A stretch of 37,500 nt of DNA, taken from assembly GCF_001180205.1 (NCBI RefSeq), contig NZ_CVSU01000080.1:1-37500 (forward strand). Reading direction: 5' to 3'. This document shows positions 8,039 to 16,116 of this stretch, in pieces. This DNA comes from Candidatus Pelagibacter communis. GTDB lineage: Bacteria > Pseudomonadota > Alphaproteobacteria > Pelagibacterales > Pelagibacteraceae. The position numbers and the translations under genes were made by a program. Within the stretch, counting starts at the first letter, position 1. Each line of letters opens with the position of its first letter. The notes beneath the pieces are model-generated. The model saw nothing but the letters and a program-made list of their open reading frames with translations. It had not been told where the DNA came from and did not search any database.

Positions 8039-8815
8039 TTAATTAAATTTAAAACTATCGCCAAAATATGCATTTTTGGCATCAATATTTCTTACTAGGT
8101 TTGAAGGAGAGTCTTGAGCTATAATTTTTCCGTTACTTAGAATCATTGCCGTATCAACACATGCTAGCAAATCTCTTGCTTGGTGATCACAGATACAAAT
8201 TGTTATACGGTTTTCTTGTTGTAGATTTACAATAATTTCTTGAAGCATTTTAATTGTTAAAACATCAAGAGCTGCAAAACATTCATCTAATAGTAAAACT
8301 TTAGGATTTCCTAATAAAGATAATGCTATAACTAATTTCTTTTTCTGTCCTCCTGATAAAAATTTAGCTTTAATATCTTTTAAGTTATCCAACTCAAATT
8401 TAGAAATTAAATTATTTATACGTTCTGATCTTAAATTTTTATTATCTATCACAATTTCACTTATAGCTTTTAAGTTATCATGAAGTGTAAGATCGTTAAA
8501 AAATCCTCCATATTGAGGAACATATCCAACTTTAAACTTTTTTGTTCGAAGGTAGACTGGATATTTTGTTACATCTTCATTAACGATTTTTATTTTTCCT
8601 TTATCTGGGTTCACTAGCCCGGTAATTAAATTAAAAATTGTTGATTTACCAACACCGTTTGGACCAAGCATGCCAAATATTTGACCTTCATTAATTTTAA
8701 AATTTATATTGTCTAAAATTAATCTATTTCCATAAGATAAAGAAACATTATCAAACTCAATAATTGAATTAATATTTTTAAATGACTTTATTCTGAACTT
8801 TTTAATAATTGCCAT
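8039..8815 (-). CDS. lptB: LPS export ABC transporter ATP-binding protein
   Basis: LptB is the cytoplasmic ATPase that drives extraction of LPS from the inner membrane by LptFG. The 258-residue protein shows Walker A GPNGVGKST (51-59), signature LSGGQ (153-157) and Walker B VLLLDE (173-178), followed by Cys179 where proline is usual. The phrase NFKINEGQIFGMLGPNG and the stretch GGFFNDLTLHDNL resemble LptB more than other ABC ATPases. About 18 residues at the N-terminus precede the normal start of the domain. Assignment as LptB rests on these and on neighbours lptC and kdsD; another ABC ATPase is the less likely alternative. Confidence 0.87.
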   Translation of the reverse strand: MAIIKKFRIKSFKNINSIIEFDNVSLSYGNRLILDNINFKINEGQIFGMLGPNGVGKSTIFNLITGLVNPDKGKIKIVNEDVTKYPVYLRTKKFKVGYVPQYGGFFNDLTLHDNLKAISEIVIDNKNLRSERINNLISKFELDNLKDIKAKFLSGGQKKKLVIALSLLGNPKVLLLDECFAALDVLTIKMLQEIIVNLQQENRITICICDHQARDLLACVDTAMILSNGKIIAQDSPSNLVRNIDAKNAYFGDSFKFN

Positions 8816-8816
8816 A

Positions 8817-9392
8817 TTAATTTTTACTTTGAATTTTTACTTTTTTTTTATTTTCATACATATAAATTTTAGTATCTTTAGTTTTTAAATCAATTTCAAT
8901 TACATCTGCTTTAAGAATATTTTTTAGATTTGTATAAACTATATTTTTTGAAACAATCATAGAATTTCTTCTTGGTGAGAAATCTAGATATTCTCCAGTA
9001 ATTTTATTATCTAGGTAATTAATTATTACATTTTTTGAAAAAATAGTATCTAAGTTATTTGAATTATACTTTCCATATGATGAGGAAATTGTTAATAAAT
9101 TTGAGTTTTTTAATATTATTGTTGCGTAAACATCTGTTAAAAATATTATATTACTGTTTGAAAAATCAATTTCACCTTCAGATGCTGTGATAACGTACTC
9201 GTTTCCCTTAACATCTCTAGAGGTATATCTCACATCTTTAATGATATTTGAATTATAAGTGTTGTCTTTTTCTATAAGTGTGGTCTCAGAAATAATTTTT
9301 TCATCTTTTTTAAAAATTTTTTGGTAAAAAAAAACAATAAAAATAAATACAATAAGAATTAAAAATGAAATTCTTAAATATTTATTATTCAT
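8817..9392 (-). CDS. lptC: LPS export protein LptC-like, membrane anchored
   Basis: A 191-residue protein with one N-terminal membrane segment (about residues 7-25) and then a periplasmic part rich in short beta strands, the architecture of LptC, which receives LPS from LptBFG and hands it to LptA. The sequence GNEYVITASEGEID and the repeated pattern of N/D-rich strands fit the LptC/OstA-like jellyroll fold. It sits between kdsD and lptB with one base before lptB. In most proteobacteria lptA stands at exactly that junction; here there is no room for it. Assignment rests on topology and gene order because this family is poorly conserved in sequence. Confidence 0.75.
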   Translation of the reverse strand: MNNKYLRISFLILIVFIFIVFFYQKIFKKDEKIISETTLIEKDNTYNSNIIKDVRYTSRDVKGNEYVITASEGEIDFSNSNIIFLTDVYATIILKNSNLLTISSSYGKYNSNNLDTIFSKNVIINYLDNKITGEYLDFSPRRNSMIVSKNIVYTNLKNILKADVIEIDLKTKDTKIYMYENKKKVKIQSKN

Positions 9393-10361
9393 TTATGTAA
9401 TATTTGACTGCAAAATATTATGAATATGTAATATGCCTATAGTTTTATTCTTATTTTTCTTATTATAAACACTTAATGAGGTAATTTTTTTACTATTCAT
9501 AAGTGCCAAAGCTTTAGCTGCTAGAGAATCTTTTTCAATGCTTATAGGTTTTTTTGTCATTATTTCGCTTACTCTCATCGATTGTATATTTAATTTCTTT
9601 TGATTAAATCTTCTGATTTGTCCATCAGTTATAATTCCAATGGTTTTTTTTTGTTTATTTTGAACAATTAGAACACCTAAATTTTTTGCACTAAGTATTT
9701 TTAACGCTTCTTTCATTCTTAAATTCTGACTTACAAAAGGTATTCTATTTCCAACTAACATTATATCTTCAACTGTTTTAAGTTGAGCCCCTAAATTTCC
9801 AGCTGGATGCAACTTCTTAAAATCCATTTTATCAAATTTTTTATACTTCATTATTGCAATAGCTAATGCATCACCAAGTGCCAGTTGAACAGTAGTGCTT
9901 GAGGTAGGGACTATACCCCCAGCTTCAATTGTTTGTGGTATAAGCAATTTAATATCCGCAGCTTTATAAAGTAACGAGTCTTTTTTAGATACTATACAAA
10001 TTAATAATATTTTATTTCTGTTTGCATATTGAATAATATTTTTTAATTCATTTGTTTCGCCAGAGTTGCTTATTAATATTAAAATATCTTTTTTTGAAAT
10101 ACTACCCAAATCACCATGAGAAGAATCTCCAGCTGAAAGACAAAAAGATGGTGTACCTACCGAAGAAAGAGTTGCAGCAATTTTTGAAGCTATAATTCCA
10201 CTTTTACCTACGCCACACAAAATTACTTTAGATTGACATTTTATAATATGACTAACAGCTTGATTAAAAGAAGAATTAATATTTTTTTTTAATTTCTGTA
10301 GTGCTTTAATTTCAAGATTAATTACATCCTTAGCAATAGTTTGAAATTTCTTTTTATTCAT
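9393..10361 (-). CDS. kdsD: Arabinose-5-phosphate isomerase (KdsD/KpsF family)
   Basis: KdsD interconverts ribulose 5-phosphate and arabinose 5-phosphate, the first step to Kdo for the LPS inner core. The 322-residue protein has an N-terminal SIS domain (about 35-175) with GVGKSGIIASKIA, the GDSSHGDLG segment and ILISNSGETNE, then two CBS domains (about 200-255 and 265-320). The length is normal. It is followed directly by lptC and overlaps the end of rnd by a single base. Together with kdsB at 15385 it indicates that this organism makes Kdo. Confidence 0.94.
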   Translation of the reverse strand: MNKKKFQTIAKDVINLEIKALQKLKKNINSSFNQAVSHIIKCQSKVILCGVGKSGIIASKIAATLSSVGTPSFCLSAGDSSHGDLGSISKKDILILISNSGETNELKNIIQYANRNKILLICIVSKKDSLLYKAADIKLLIPQTIEAGGIVPTSSTTVQLALGDALAIAIMKYKKFDKMDFKKLHPAGNLGAQLKTVEDIMLVGNRIPFVSQNLRMKEALKILSAKNLGVLIVQNKQKKTIGIITDGQIRRFNQKKLNIQSMRVSEIMTKKPISIEKDSLAAKALALMNSKKITSLSVYNKKNKNKTIGILHIHNILQSNIT

Positions 10362-10975
10362 TAATGTGCCCAGACATCATCTTTAAATAAAGCTAAATCA
10401 AGATCAACTCTAGTTTGTAAAAATTTTAAACAATTATAATAAAGTTCTGATCTATTTTCTCTTTCTAGTATTTTATTTAATTCCTCATGAATTTTATGTA
10501 GATAGATTACATCGTTTGCACAATATTTCAGTTGTGAAGAGGTTAATTGACCTCCAAAATCTGAATTTTGAAATTGTTTACTTATATCAATGTTTAAAAA
10601 TTCCTTAATTAATGTTTTTAAAGAATGGTTGTCAGAGTACGATCTTGCTAGTTTAGAGGCAATTTTAGTATCAAGAATGTTATTTGTATTAATTTTTAGA
10701 TAATATTTTATATGAGCTAAATCAGCTCTCCCGTAATGAAATATTTTAGTTATTTTACTATCACTAAGTATTCTAGACAAATTTGGTGCGTTATAGTTTT
10801 TTCTATCAAATTGGATAATATGAGCATCTGAATTGCCAGTTGATATTTGAATTAAACAAAGAGGATCTCGTCTAACATTTAACCCCATAAACTCACCATC
10901 TACAGCTATTATATTATTGTCTAATTTCAAATCATCTGGTAGATCGTTTTTGTGTAATTGAATTTTATTACTCAT
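10361..10975 (-). CDS. rnd: Ribonuclease D-like 3'-5' exonuclease, short form
   Basis: A DEDDy exonuclease: Asp26 and Glu28 in VDGEFMGL, an Asp in HYGRADLAHIKY, and the Exo III motif YCANDVIYL with its tyrosine and aspartate. It would trim tRNA or other RNA 3' ends. At 204 residues it contains only the nuclease domain; the C-terminal HRDC domains of E. coli RNase D are missing, as in the short alphaproteobacterial forms. It is the first gene of the long minus-strand cluster and starts 16 bases from the divergent gene at 10992. Substrate is not determinable here. Confidence 0.88.
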   Translation of the reverse strand: MSNKIQLHKNDLPDDLKLDNNIIAVDGEFMGLNVRRDPLCLIQISTGNSDAHIIQFDRKNYNAPNLSRILSDSKITKIFHYGRADLAHIKYYLKINTNNILDTKIASKLARSYSDNHSLKTLIKEFLNIDISKQFQNSDFGGQLTSSQLKYCANDVIYLHKIHEELNKILERENRSELYYNCLKFLQTRVDLDLALFKDDVWAH

Positions 10976-10991
10976 TTTTAAACATATATAT

Positions 10992-11978
10992 ATGAAAGCA
11001 AAAAATTGTCTAATTTTTGGTGGGAGTGGTCAAATTGGTAGAAACTTAATAAGAAAGCTGACTAAGAATAATTATAAAGTTACAGTAGTTACAAGAAATA
11101 TACACCAAAAAAGCTATATCATAAAAACCCAAGCCAATGTTGGTTATATAGATATTGTAGAAGCCAATATTTTCGATGAAAATAAAATAAGAGAACTTTT
11201 TAAGAAAGCTGATATTTGTATAAATTTAATTGGAATTTTATTTGAAAAGAAAAAAGGTAATACTTTTAAAAATATTCATTCAATATTTCCATCAATATTA
11301 GCAAAACTTTGCAAGGAATATAATCTTGAACATTTTATACATTTATCGGCTCTAGGAATAAATGAAGCAGAAGATTCTGAATATGCAAAAAGTAAGCTCG
11401 ATGGTGAAAGTAATATTTTTAAAAATTTTTCTCTCGCAACAGTTTTAAGGCCTTCAATTGTTTATTCGTCAGATGATAATTTTACAACAAATTTTATGAC
11501 CATACTAAATAGACTTCCTTTTTTTCCATTATACTATGGCGGATCAACTAAATTTTCACCAATTCATTGTTCAGACTTAACAGATGTTATTTGCAACATA
11601 CTTTCAAAAAATGTTGATTCAAAAATTATTGAATGTATAGGGCCTGAGACAATTACTTTTAAACAAATAATAGAAAAACTATTAAAATCAATTGGAAAAA
11701 AAAGGTTACTCATACCTTTTCCATTAAAAATAGCAGAAATTTCGGCAAGATTTTTTGAAATGATGCCTAATCCTTTACTTACAAGAGATCAATTAAGACT
11801 TTTAAAATACAACAATATTCCTTCAGGAAAATACAAAACAAACTTTGATGTTGGTACACCAAGTAAAAGATATTTTGATAAAGAAGTTCAAAAATATTCT
11901 TATATGTGGAGAGACGGTGGGCAGTTTTCCACAGATAAATATATTTCTAAAAATGAATTGGATACAAAGCCAAATTAA
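10992..11978 (+). CDS. NAD(P)-binding protein of the complex I NDUFA9 (39 kDa) family
   Basis: An atypical short-chain dehydrogenase with an N-terminal Rossmann fold: GGSGQIG at residues 10-16, then VTVVTRN, the NLIGILFE strand, FIHLSALGI and YAKSKLDGE carrying the Y-x3-K pair. The 328-residue length and motifs match the NDUFA9-like proteins common in alphaproteobacteria, related to the accessory 39-kDa subunit of mitochondrial complex I. Whether it associates with complex I in bacteria is unproven. No Shine-Dalgarno is visible before the ATG, and only 16 bases separate it from rnd. Its stop is directly adjacent to the gcrA stop on the other strand. Confidence 0.85.
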   Translation: MKAKNCLIFGGSGQIGRNLIRKLTKNNYKVTVVTRNIHQKSYIIKTQANVGYIDIVEANIFDENKIRELFKKADICINLIGILFEKKKGNTFKNIHSIFPSILAKLCKEYNLEHFIHLSALGINEAEDSEYAKSKLDGESNIFKNFSLATVLRPSIVYSSDDNFTTNFMTILNRLPFFPLYYGGSTKFSPIHCSDLTDVICNILSKNVDSKIIECIGPETITFKQIIEKLLKSIGKKRLLIPFPLKIAEISARFFEMMPNPLLTRDQLRLLKYNNIPSGKYKTNFDVGTPSKRYFDKEVQKYSYMWRDGGQFSTDKYISKNELDTKPN

Positions 11979-12473
11979 TTAAGCCGATTGAATTTTTTTT
12001 TCAATTAATTCTGGTATCTCTTCTTTATCTGCAACTTCCTCTTTTTTACCCTTAGGTTGGTAAGCATACAAAAGATGTAATTTACAATATGAAAAATCTT
12101 TTAAGGACGATCTTCCACAAAAATAAAATGATTTTTCGTCAGGATGACCTACAGGCCATTTACAAGAGTTTTCATCAAGCTCTTCTAATTGCTTTGGATT
12201 TTCTGGTTCAAAATCTTTTTCAATTATTAAAGATTTAAATTTACTTCGACGCCCTCTTTTTATTTGAATATTTTTTTCAATTTTTGAATTTTCAAAGTTT
12301 TGGTTTGATGTAGCTGTTCTTGTTTTGATTTTTGCTGATAGGTTTAGCCTATGAGCTTTACCTATAACTGCATTTCTACTAATGCCACCAATTATTTCAG
12401 CAATTTGGCTAGCAGTATTACCTTTTCCCCAAAGTTCCTTTAATTTTGCAACTTTTTCATCAGTCCAGCTCAT
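11979..12473 (-). CDS. gcrA: GcrA cell-cycle regulator
   Basis: GcrA is an alphaproteobacterial sigma70-associated transcription factor that in Caulobacter responds to adenine methylation by CcrM. The N-terminus MSWTDEKVAKLKELW and the HTH stretch ASQIAEIIGGISRNAVIGKAHRL are diagnostic. The C-terminus keeps the family's CKWPVG, FCGRSS and YCKLH cysteine/histidine pattern, ending in AYQP. I place the start at the ATG of MSWT (12471-12473) because that is where the family begins; an in-frame TTG two codons upstream is less likely. The product is 164 residues. There is no CcrM gene in this window. It abuts the preceding gene tail to tail. Confidence 0.95.
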   Translation of the reverse strand: MSWTDEKVAKLKELWGKGNTASQIAEIIGGISRNAVIGKAHRLNLSAKIKTRTATSNQNFENSKIEKNIQIKRGRRSKFKSLIIEKDFEPENPKQLEELDENSCKWPVGHPDEKSFYFCGRSSLKDFSYCKLHLLYAYQPKGKKEEVADKEEIPELIEKKIQSA

Positions 12474-12642
12474 AATCAATATCTTGTATCTTATTTATAT
12501 AAAACAACAATATACTGATATAAAATTAAATTAAACAATCAAAAAATGAGACTTATCAACATAAAATCTAATTAGTAAGTATATATTTATTTTCAATCCC
12601 AACTTGTATTAATAATTAAAATTTATAAAACAAATTAAATTT
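12474..12642. promoter_or_regulatory. Divergent gcrA / argD intergenic region
   Basis: This 169-base, very AT-rich stretch separates gcrA from argD and must hold both promoters. On the minus strand TTGTTG followed after 16 bases by TACAAG lies just before gcrA and could be its promoter. No single convincing plus-strand promoter stands out. I see no riboswitch or strong hairpin. Confidence 0.4.
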
Positions 12643-13809
12643 ATGAGTTATTTAGCAAAAAATTATAATAGAAAAAAAATTTCCTTTAAATACGGCAAAG
12701 GTAGCTATTTATATTCTATTGGTAAAAAAAAATATTTAGATTTTGTACAAGGAATAGCAGTTAATTCTTTAGGCCACGCAAATCCTAAATTAATAAAAAC
12801 TATAAAAGATCAATCAAATAAATTATGGCATGTATCTAATGCATTTCAAATTCCAGAGGGAGAAAAACTTGCTAAAAAATTATGTACTAAAACTTTTGCT
12901 GATTATGTAATGTTTCAAAATAGTGGTGCCGAAGCTACAGAAGCAGCAATTAAAGTTGCGAGAAGATATTTTTACTCAATAGGTAAACCAAATAAAAATA
13001 GAATTTTATGCATTAAAAACTCCTTCCACGGAAGAACTTTAGCAACAATTTTTGCAAGTGGATCAAAAAAAATGACCGAGGGATTTGGCCCAAAAGTAAC
13101 AGGGTTTGACCACTTCAGTTTTGGGGATCATAATTCTCTTAAAAAAAAAATTAATAAAAACACAGCTGCAATTATGGTTGAAACGATTATGGGTGAAGGC
13201 GGTATAAAAGTGATACCAGATTGGTGCTTAAAAGAATTAAGAGTATTATGCAACAAGAAAAAAATATTATTAATTCTCGATGAAGTTCAGTGTGGAATAG
13301 GAAGATCAGGTGATTTCTTTGCCTTTGAAAAATCAAAAGTAAAACCTGATATTGTACCAATTGCAAAAGGGATAGGTGGAGGATTTCCTATTGGCGCAGT
13401 TTTAATGAACAAAAAAGTTGCCTCAGGCATGACACCAGGCACTCATGGATCAACATTTGGAGGAAATCCTTTGGCGATGGCTGTTGGAAACACTGTTATG
13501 GATATTATATCAAATAAAAAATTCTTAAATAATGTCAAAACTCTATCGGAGTATTTTTTATTTAAATTGAATAAAATTCAAGGAAAATATCCAAAAATAA
13601 TTAAGCAAATAAGAGGAAGAGGTTTTTTGATTGGGATACAGTTACATAAAGATCAAACCGAATTCATTAAAAAATTAATGGATAATCAATTGTTGACTAT
13701 TCGAGCAGCTGAAAATGTTGTTCGTATTCTACCTCCATTAAATGTTAAAAAAAATGAAATAGATTTAGCAATAAAAATTATTGAAAAGGTTTGTTCACAA
13801 ATAAAATAA
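12643..13809 (+). CDS. argD: Acetylornithine aminotransferase
   Basis: ArgD transfers an amino group from glutamate to N-acetylglutamate semialdehyde in arginine synthesis; many also serve as succinyl-DAP aminotransferase for lysine. The 388-residue class III PLP aminotransferase shows FQNSGAEATEAAIK (92-104), SFHGRT (127-132), the aspartate that contacts PLP in LILDEVQCGIGR (Asp213), and the PLP lysine Lys242 in PIAKGIGGGFPIG. GSTFGGNPLA marks the C-terminal substrate region. It is followed after one base by argF, so the two form an arginine operon. Other class III transaminases are excluded mainly by length and by this pairing. Confidence 0.93.
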   Translation: MSYLAKNYNRKKISFKYGKGSYLYSIGKKKYLDFVQGIAVNSLGHANPKLIKTIKDQSNKLWHVSNAFQIPEGEKLAKKLCTKTFADYVMFQNSGAEATEAAIKVARRYFYSIGKPNKNRILCIKNSFHGRTLATIFASGSKKMTEGFGPKVTGFDHFSFGDHNSLKKKINKNTAAIMVETIMGEGGIKVIPDWCLKELRVLCNKKKILLILDEVQCGIGRSGDFFAFEKSKVKPDIVPIAKGIGGGFPIGAVLMNKKVASGMTPGTHGSTFGGNPLAMAVGNTVMDIISNKKFLNNVKTLSEYFLFKLNKIQGKYPKIIKQIRGRGFLIGIQLHKDQTEFIKKLMDNQLLTIRAAENVVRILPPLNVKKNEIDLAIKIIEKVCSQIK

Positions 13810-13810
13810 T

Positions 13811-14740
13811 ATGAAACATTTTATAAATTTAAAAGATATTCCTGCAAAAGATCTTAGAAAGATTATTGGTGATGCTAAGAAAAGAAAGAATTCAAGAAAA
13901 AAACTAAACACTCTTGAGATTGACAAAGGTGCACCTCTTAAAGGTAAGATTTTAATACAAATGTTTGAGAAGGCTAGCTCGAGAACAAGAATTAGTTTTT
14001 ATTTAGCAATTAAACAGCTTGGAGGCGGCACCTTAACTCTTCGATCTAATGAGCTTCACTTAGGTCAAGGAGGAGAAAGTATTGCTGATACTGCTAAACT
14101 TTTATCTACTTATGGTGATGGTTTTATGATGAGAACTGATAGTGATAAAAAGATCGAAGACTTCAAAAAATATTTAAAAATTCCTATTATTAATGGTCTA
14201 AGCCCGTCGTCACATCCTACTCAAGTTTTATCTGATATTTTTACTGTTGAAGAAATAACGAAAAAACCTATTTCAAAATTAAATATTTGCTGGATAGGTG
14301 ATTCAAACAATGTTTTGAGTAGCTTAATAGCTGCATCAGTAAAATTTTCTTTTAAATTAATTATAGGTTGTCCAAAAAAATTTGAACCAGGAAAACAAGT
14401 TAGAGCTTGGGTCAAAAAAAATAATAAAAAAATTTATATTTTTAATGATGCAAAAAAAGCAGTTTCAAATGCAGATGTAATTTTTTCTGATAAAGTTATT
14501 TCTTTAAATGATAAAGTTAATAAGAAGAAAAAAATAAAAGCATTTAAAAATTTTAAAATTGATAAAAAATTAATGAGTTACGCAAAAAAGAATTGCATTT
14601 TTTTACATTGTTTACCTAGAGGAGACGAAGTGAGTGATGATATTTTCTTGGGAAAAAAATCTCACGTATGGCAACAAGCACTCAATAGAGTTCACGTACA
14701 AAAAAGTATTTTATTATATTGTTTTGGAAAATTAAGGTAG
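13811..14740 (+). CDS. argF: Ornithine carbamoyltransferase, divergent
   Basis: ArgF joins carbamoyl phosphate to ornithine to give citrulline. The 309-residue protein has the carbamoyl-phosphate motif SSRTR (56-60; usually STRTR), HPTQVLSD (135-142; usually HPCQ), GDSNNVLSS in the second domain, and HCLPR (266-270) with the active-site cysteine. The ornithine-binding SMG loop is not recognisable: the stretch that should read D-x-W-x-SMG reads DKVISLND (227-234), and HCLPAHRGEEV is shortened to HCLPRGDEV. Pairing with argD supports an arginine role; another carbamoyltransferase specificity cannot be excluded. The stop overlaps cycM by 9 nt tail to tail. Confidence 0.85.
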   Translation: MKHFINLKDIPAKDLRKIIGDAKKRKNSRKKLNTLEIDKGAPLKGKILIQMFEKASSRTRISFYLAIKQLGGGTLTLRSNELHLGQGGESIADTAKLLSTYGDGFMMRTDSDKKIEDFKKYLKIPIINGLSPSSHPTQVLSDIFTVEEITKKPISKLNICWIGDSNNVLSSLIAASVKFSFKLIIGCPKKFEPGKQVRAWVKKNNKKIYIFNDAKKAVSNADVIFSDKVISLNDKVNKKKKIKAFKNFKIDKKLMSYAKKNCIFLHCLPRGDEVSDDIFLGKKSHVWQQALNRVHVQKSILLYCFGKLR

Positions 14741-15271
14741 CGGCAAAGGGCTGTCTGAATTCTCATTTAGATATTTTATTACAGAGGCTCTATCTTTTTC
14801 TTTTCTAAGACCTGCATATGCCATCTTTGTTCCCTTAATCCATTTTGCAGGTTTAATTAAAAATCCATTTAGTTCTTCAAAAGTCCATTCTTTATCATAC
14901 GCAGCTAATGCTTTAGAATATTTATATTCTTCAACCGCTCCAACTTTTCTTCCCACAACATTATAAAGTGCTGGACCTATAGCATTCTTTCCTCCTTTAA
15001 CAATTGAATGACAAGCTGCGCATTTTTTAAAAACTTTTTCACCATGAGCAACATCTCCCATTGCCATCAATGCTGATATATCAATTTTGTCTGACGTCGT
15101 GCTTGAGCTGGTTGTGGATACAGTAGTGGCAGCCTCTACTTCAACTGAATAACCAGGTGTTTCAGGTTTCTCTACATGGAATATAACATCAGATAATTTT
15201 CCAATACCGATAACAAGCAGGGCAACCATTAAAACTGCAGCAACTATTTTATTTATTTCGAAAGAATCCAT
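14732..15271 (-). CDS. cycM: Membrane-anchored class I cytochrome c
   Basis: A 179-residue protein with an uncleaved N-terminal membrane anchor (about residues 8-28), a low-complexity Ser/Thr linker (about 48-62) and a class I cytochrome c domain with heme motif CAACH (84-88) and axial methionine Met150 in GTKMAYAG. IGPALYNVVGRK and FLIKPAKWIKGTKM are typical of the mitochondrial-like c-type cytochromes of the CycM/c552 group, which carry electrons from the bc1 complex to the terminal oxidase while tethered to the inner membrane. It is monocistronic, divergent from kdsB, and ends inside the argF terminus. Confidence 0.92.
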   Translation of the reverse strand: MDSFEINKIVAAVLMVALLVIGIGKLSDVIFHVEKPETPGYSVEVEAATTVSTTSSSTTSDKIDISALMAMGDVAHGEKVFKKCAACHSIVKGGKNAIGPALYNVVGRKVGAVEEYKYSKALAAYDKEWTFEELNGFLIKPAKWIKGTKMAYAGLRKEKDRASVIKYLNENSDSPLPLP

Positions 15272-15340
15272 TTTTTCTAAATTTTGTAGTGAACGTATAA
15301 CACGATAAATTAAAAAAAAGCTAAAATTTAATGTATAAAT

Positions 15341-15370
15341 TTGCCTCTATAGTTGTTTAACGAGTATAAT
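15341..15370 (+). promoter_or_regulatory. Predicted sigma70-type promoter of kdsB-pheA
   Basis: A -35 element TTGCCT (15341-15346) and a perfect -10 TATAAT (15365-15370) are 18 bases apart. Transcription would start near 15377, giving a leader of under ten bases before the kdsB ATG at 15385. Confidence 0.65.
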
Positions 15371-15384
15371 AATTTGAAAATATA

Positions 15385-16116
15385 ATGAAAACTTTAGTAA
15401 TTATACCCTCTAGAATGTCTGCGACTAGGCTTCCAGGTAAACCGTTATTAAAAATAAATGGCTTATCAATTATATCACATGTGTCTAAAAAAGCTGGAGA
15501 AGCCAATATTGGAGACGTGATTGTAGCTACAGAGGATCAAGAAATTATTGATGATGTCAAAAGAAATGGTTTCAATGCTATTTTAACTAGCAATAAACAT
15601 AAGACAGGTACAGATAGAATTCATGAGGCGCTTAAAAAATCAAATGTTAGAGATGTTGATTTTATTATGAATTTGCAAGGTGATGAACCAGCAATCGATA
15701 TTGATGATATCAAAAATTTGAATGACAAAATGGTAAAAAATAATTCTAATTTAGGAACTCTTGCGGCAAAAATAAAAGATAATAAAAACCTTAAGAATGA
15801 AAATATTGTTAAGGTCATTACTGAAAATAGCCTAGAAAGTGATCATTTTCCAAAGGCTGTATCCTTTTCAAGAAAATCTGAGCAGGTGGAAAATATTTAT
15901 CACCATATTGGAATTTATTGTTATTCAAGAGATTGTCTAGAAAAATTTGTTCACTTGGATCAATCCAAAAATGAAATAGAAAATCGACTAGAGCAGTTAA
16001 GAGCATTAGATAATAATATTGATATCAATGTTTCACATGCTATGTCATCTCCAATAGGAGTGGATACAGAAGAAGATTATCTAGCCTTAAAAAAAATAAT
16101 GGAATATAAGAATTGA
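15385..16116 (+). CDS. kdsB: 3-deoxy-manno-octulosonate cytidylyltransferase (CMP-Kdo synthetase)
   Basis: KdsB activates Kdo with CTP for transfer to lipid A. The 243-residue nucleotidyltransferase begins IIPSRMSATRLPGKPL (residues 6-21), the nucleotide-binding signature of this family. It continues with VATEDQEI, KTGTDRIHEAL and NLQGDEPAID (metal-binding aspartate), then HHIGIYCYSRDCLEKF and IENRLEQLRAL, and ends with IGVDTEEDY. All are family hallmarks. Its TGA overlaps the pheA ATG by one base. Together with kdsD it shows that Kdo-containing LPS is made. Confidence 0.95.
   Translation: MKTLVIIPSRMSATRLPGKPLLKINGLSIISHVSKKAGEANIGDVIVATEDQEIIDDVKRNGFNAILTSNKHKTGTDRIHEALKKSNVRDVDFIMNLQGDEPAIDIDDIKNLNDKMVKNNSNLGTLAAKIKDNKNLKNENIVKVITENSLESDHFPKAVSFSRKSEQVENIYHHIGIYCYSRDCLEKFVHLDQSKNEIENRLEQLRALDNNIDINVSHAMSSPIGVDTEEDYLALKKIMEYKN

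Noticed and set aside
12474-12479. Longer start for gcrA at an upstream TTG
   Set aside because: The GcrA family begins at MSWT; the upstream codons add only two residues and there is no ribosome-binding site favouring them. The same reasoning led to the shorter starts chosen for pheA, ybaB, ubiG and the M23 gene.
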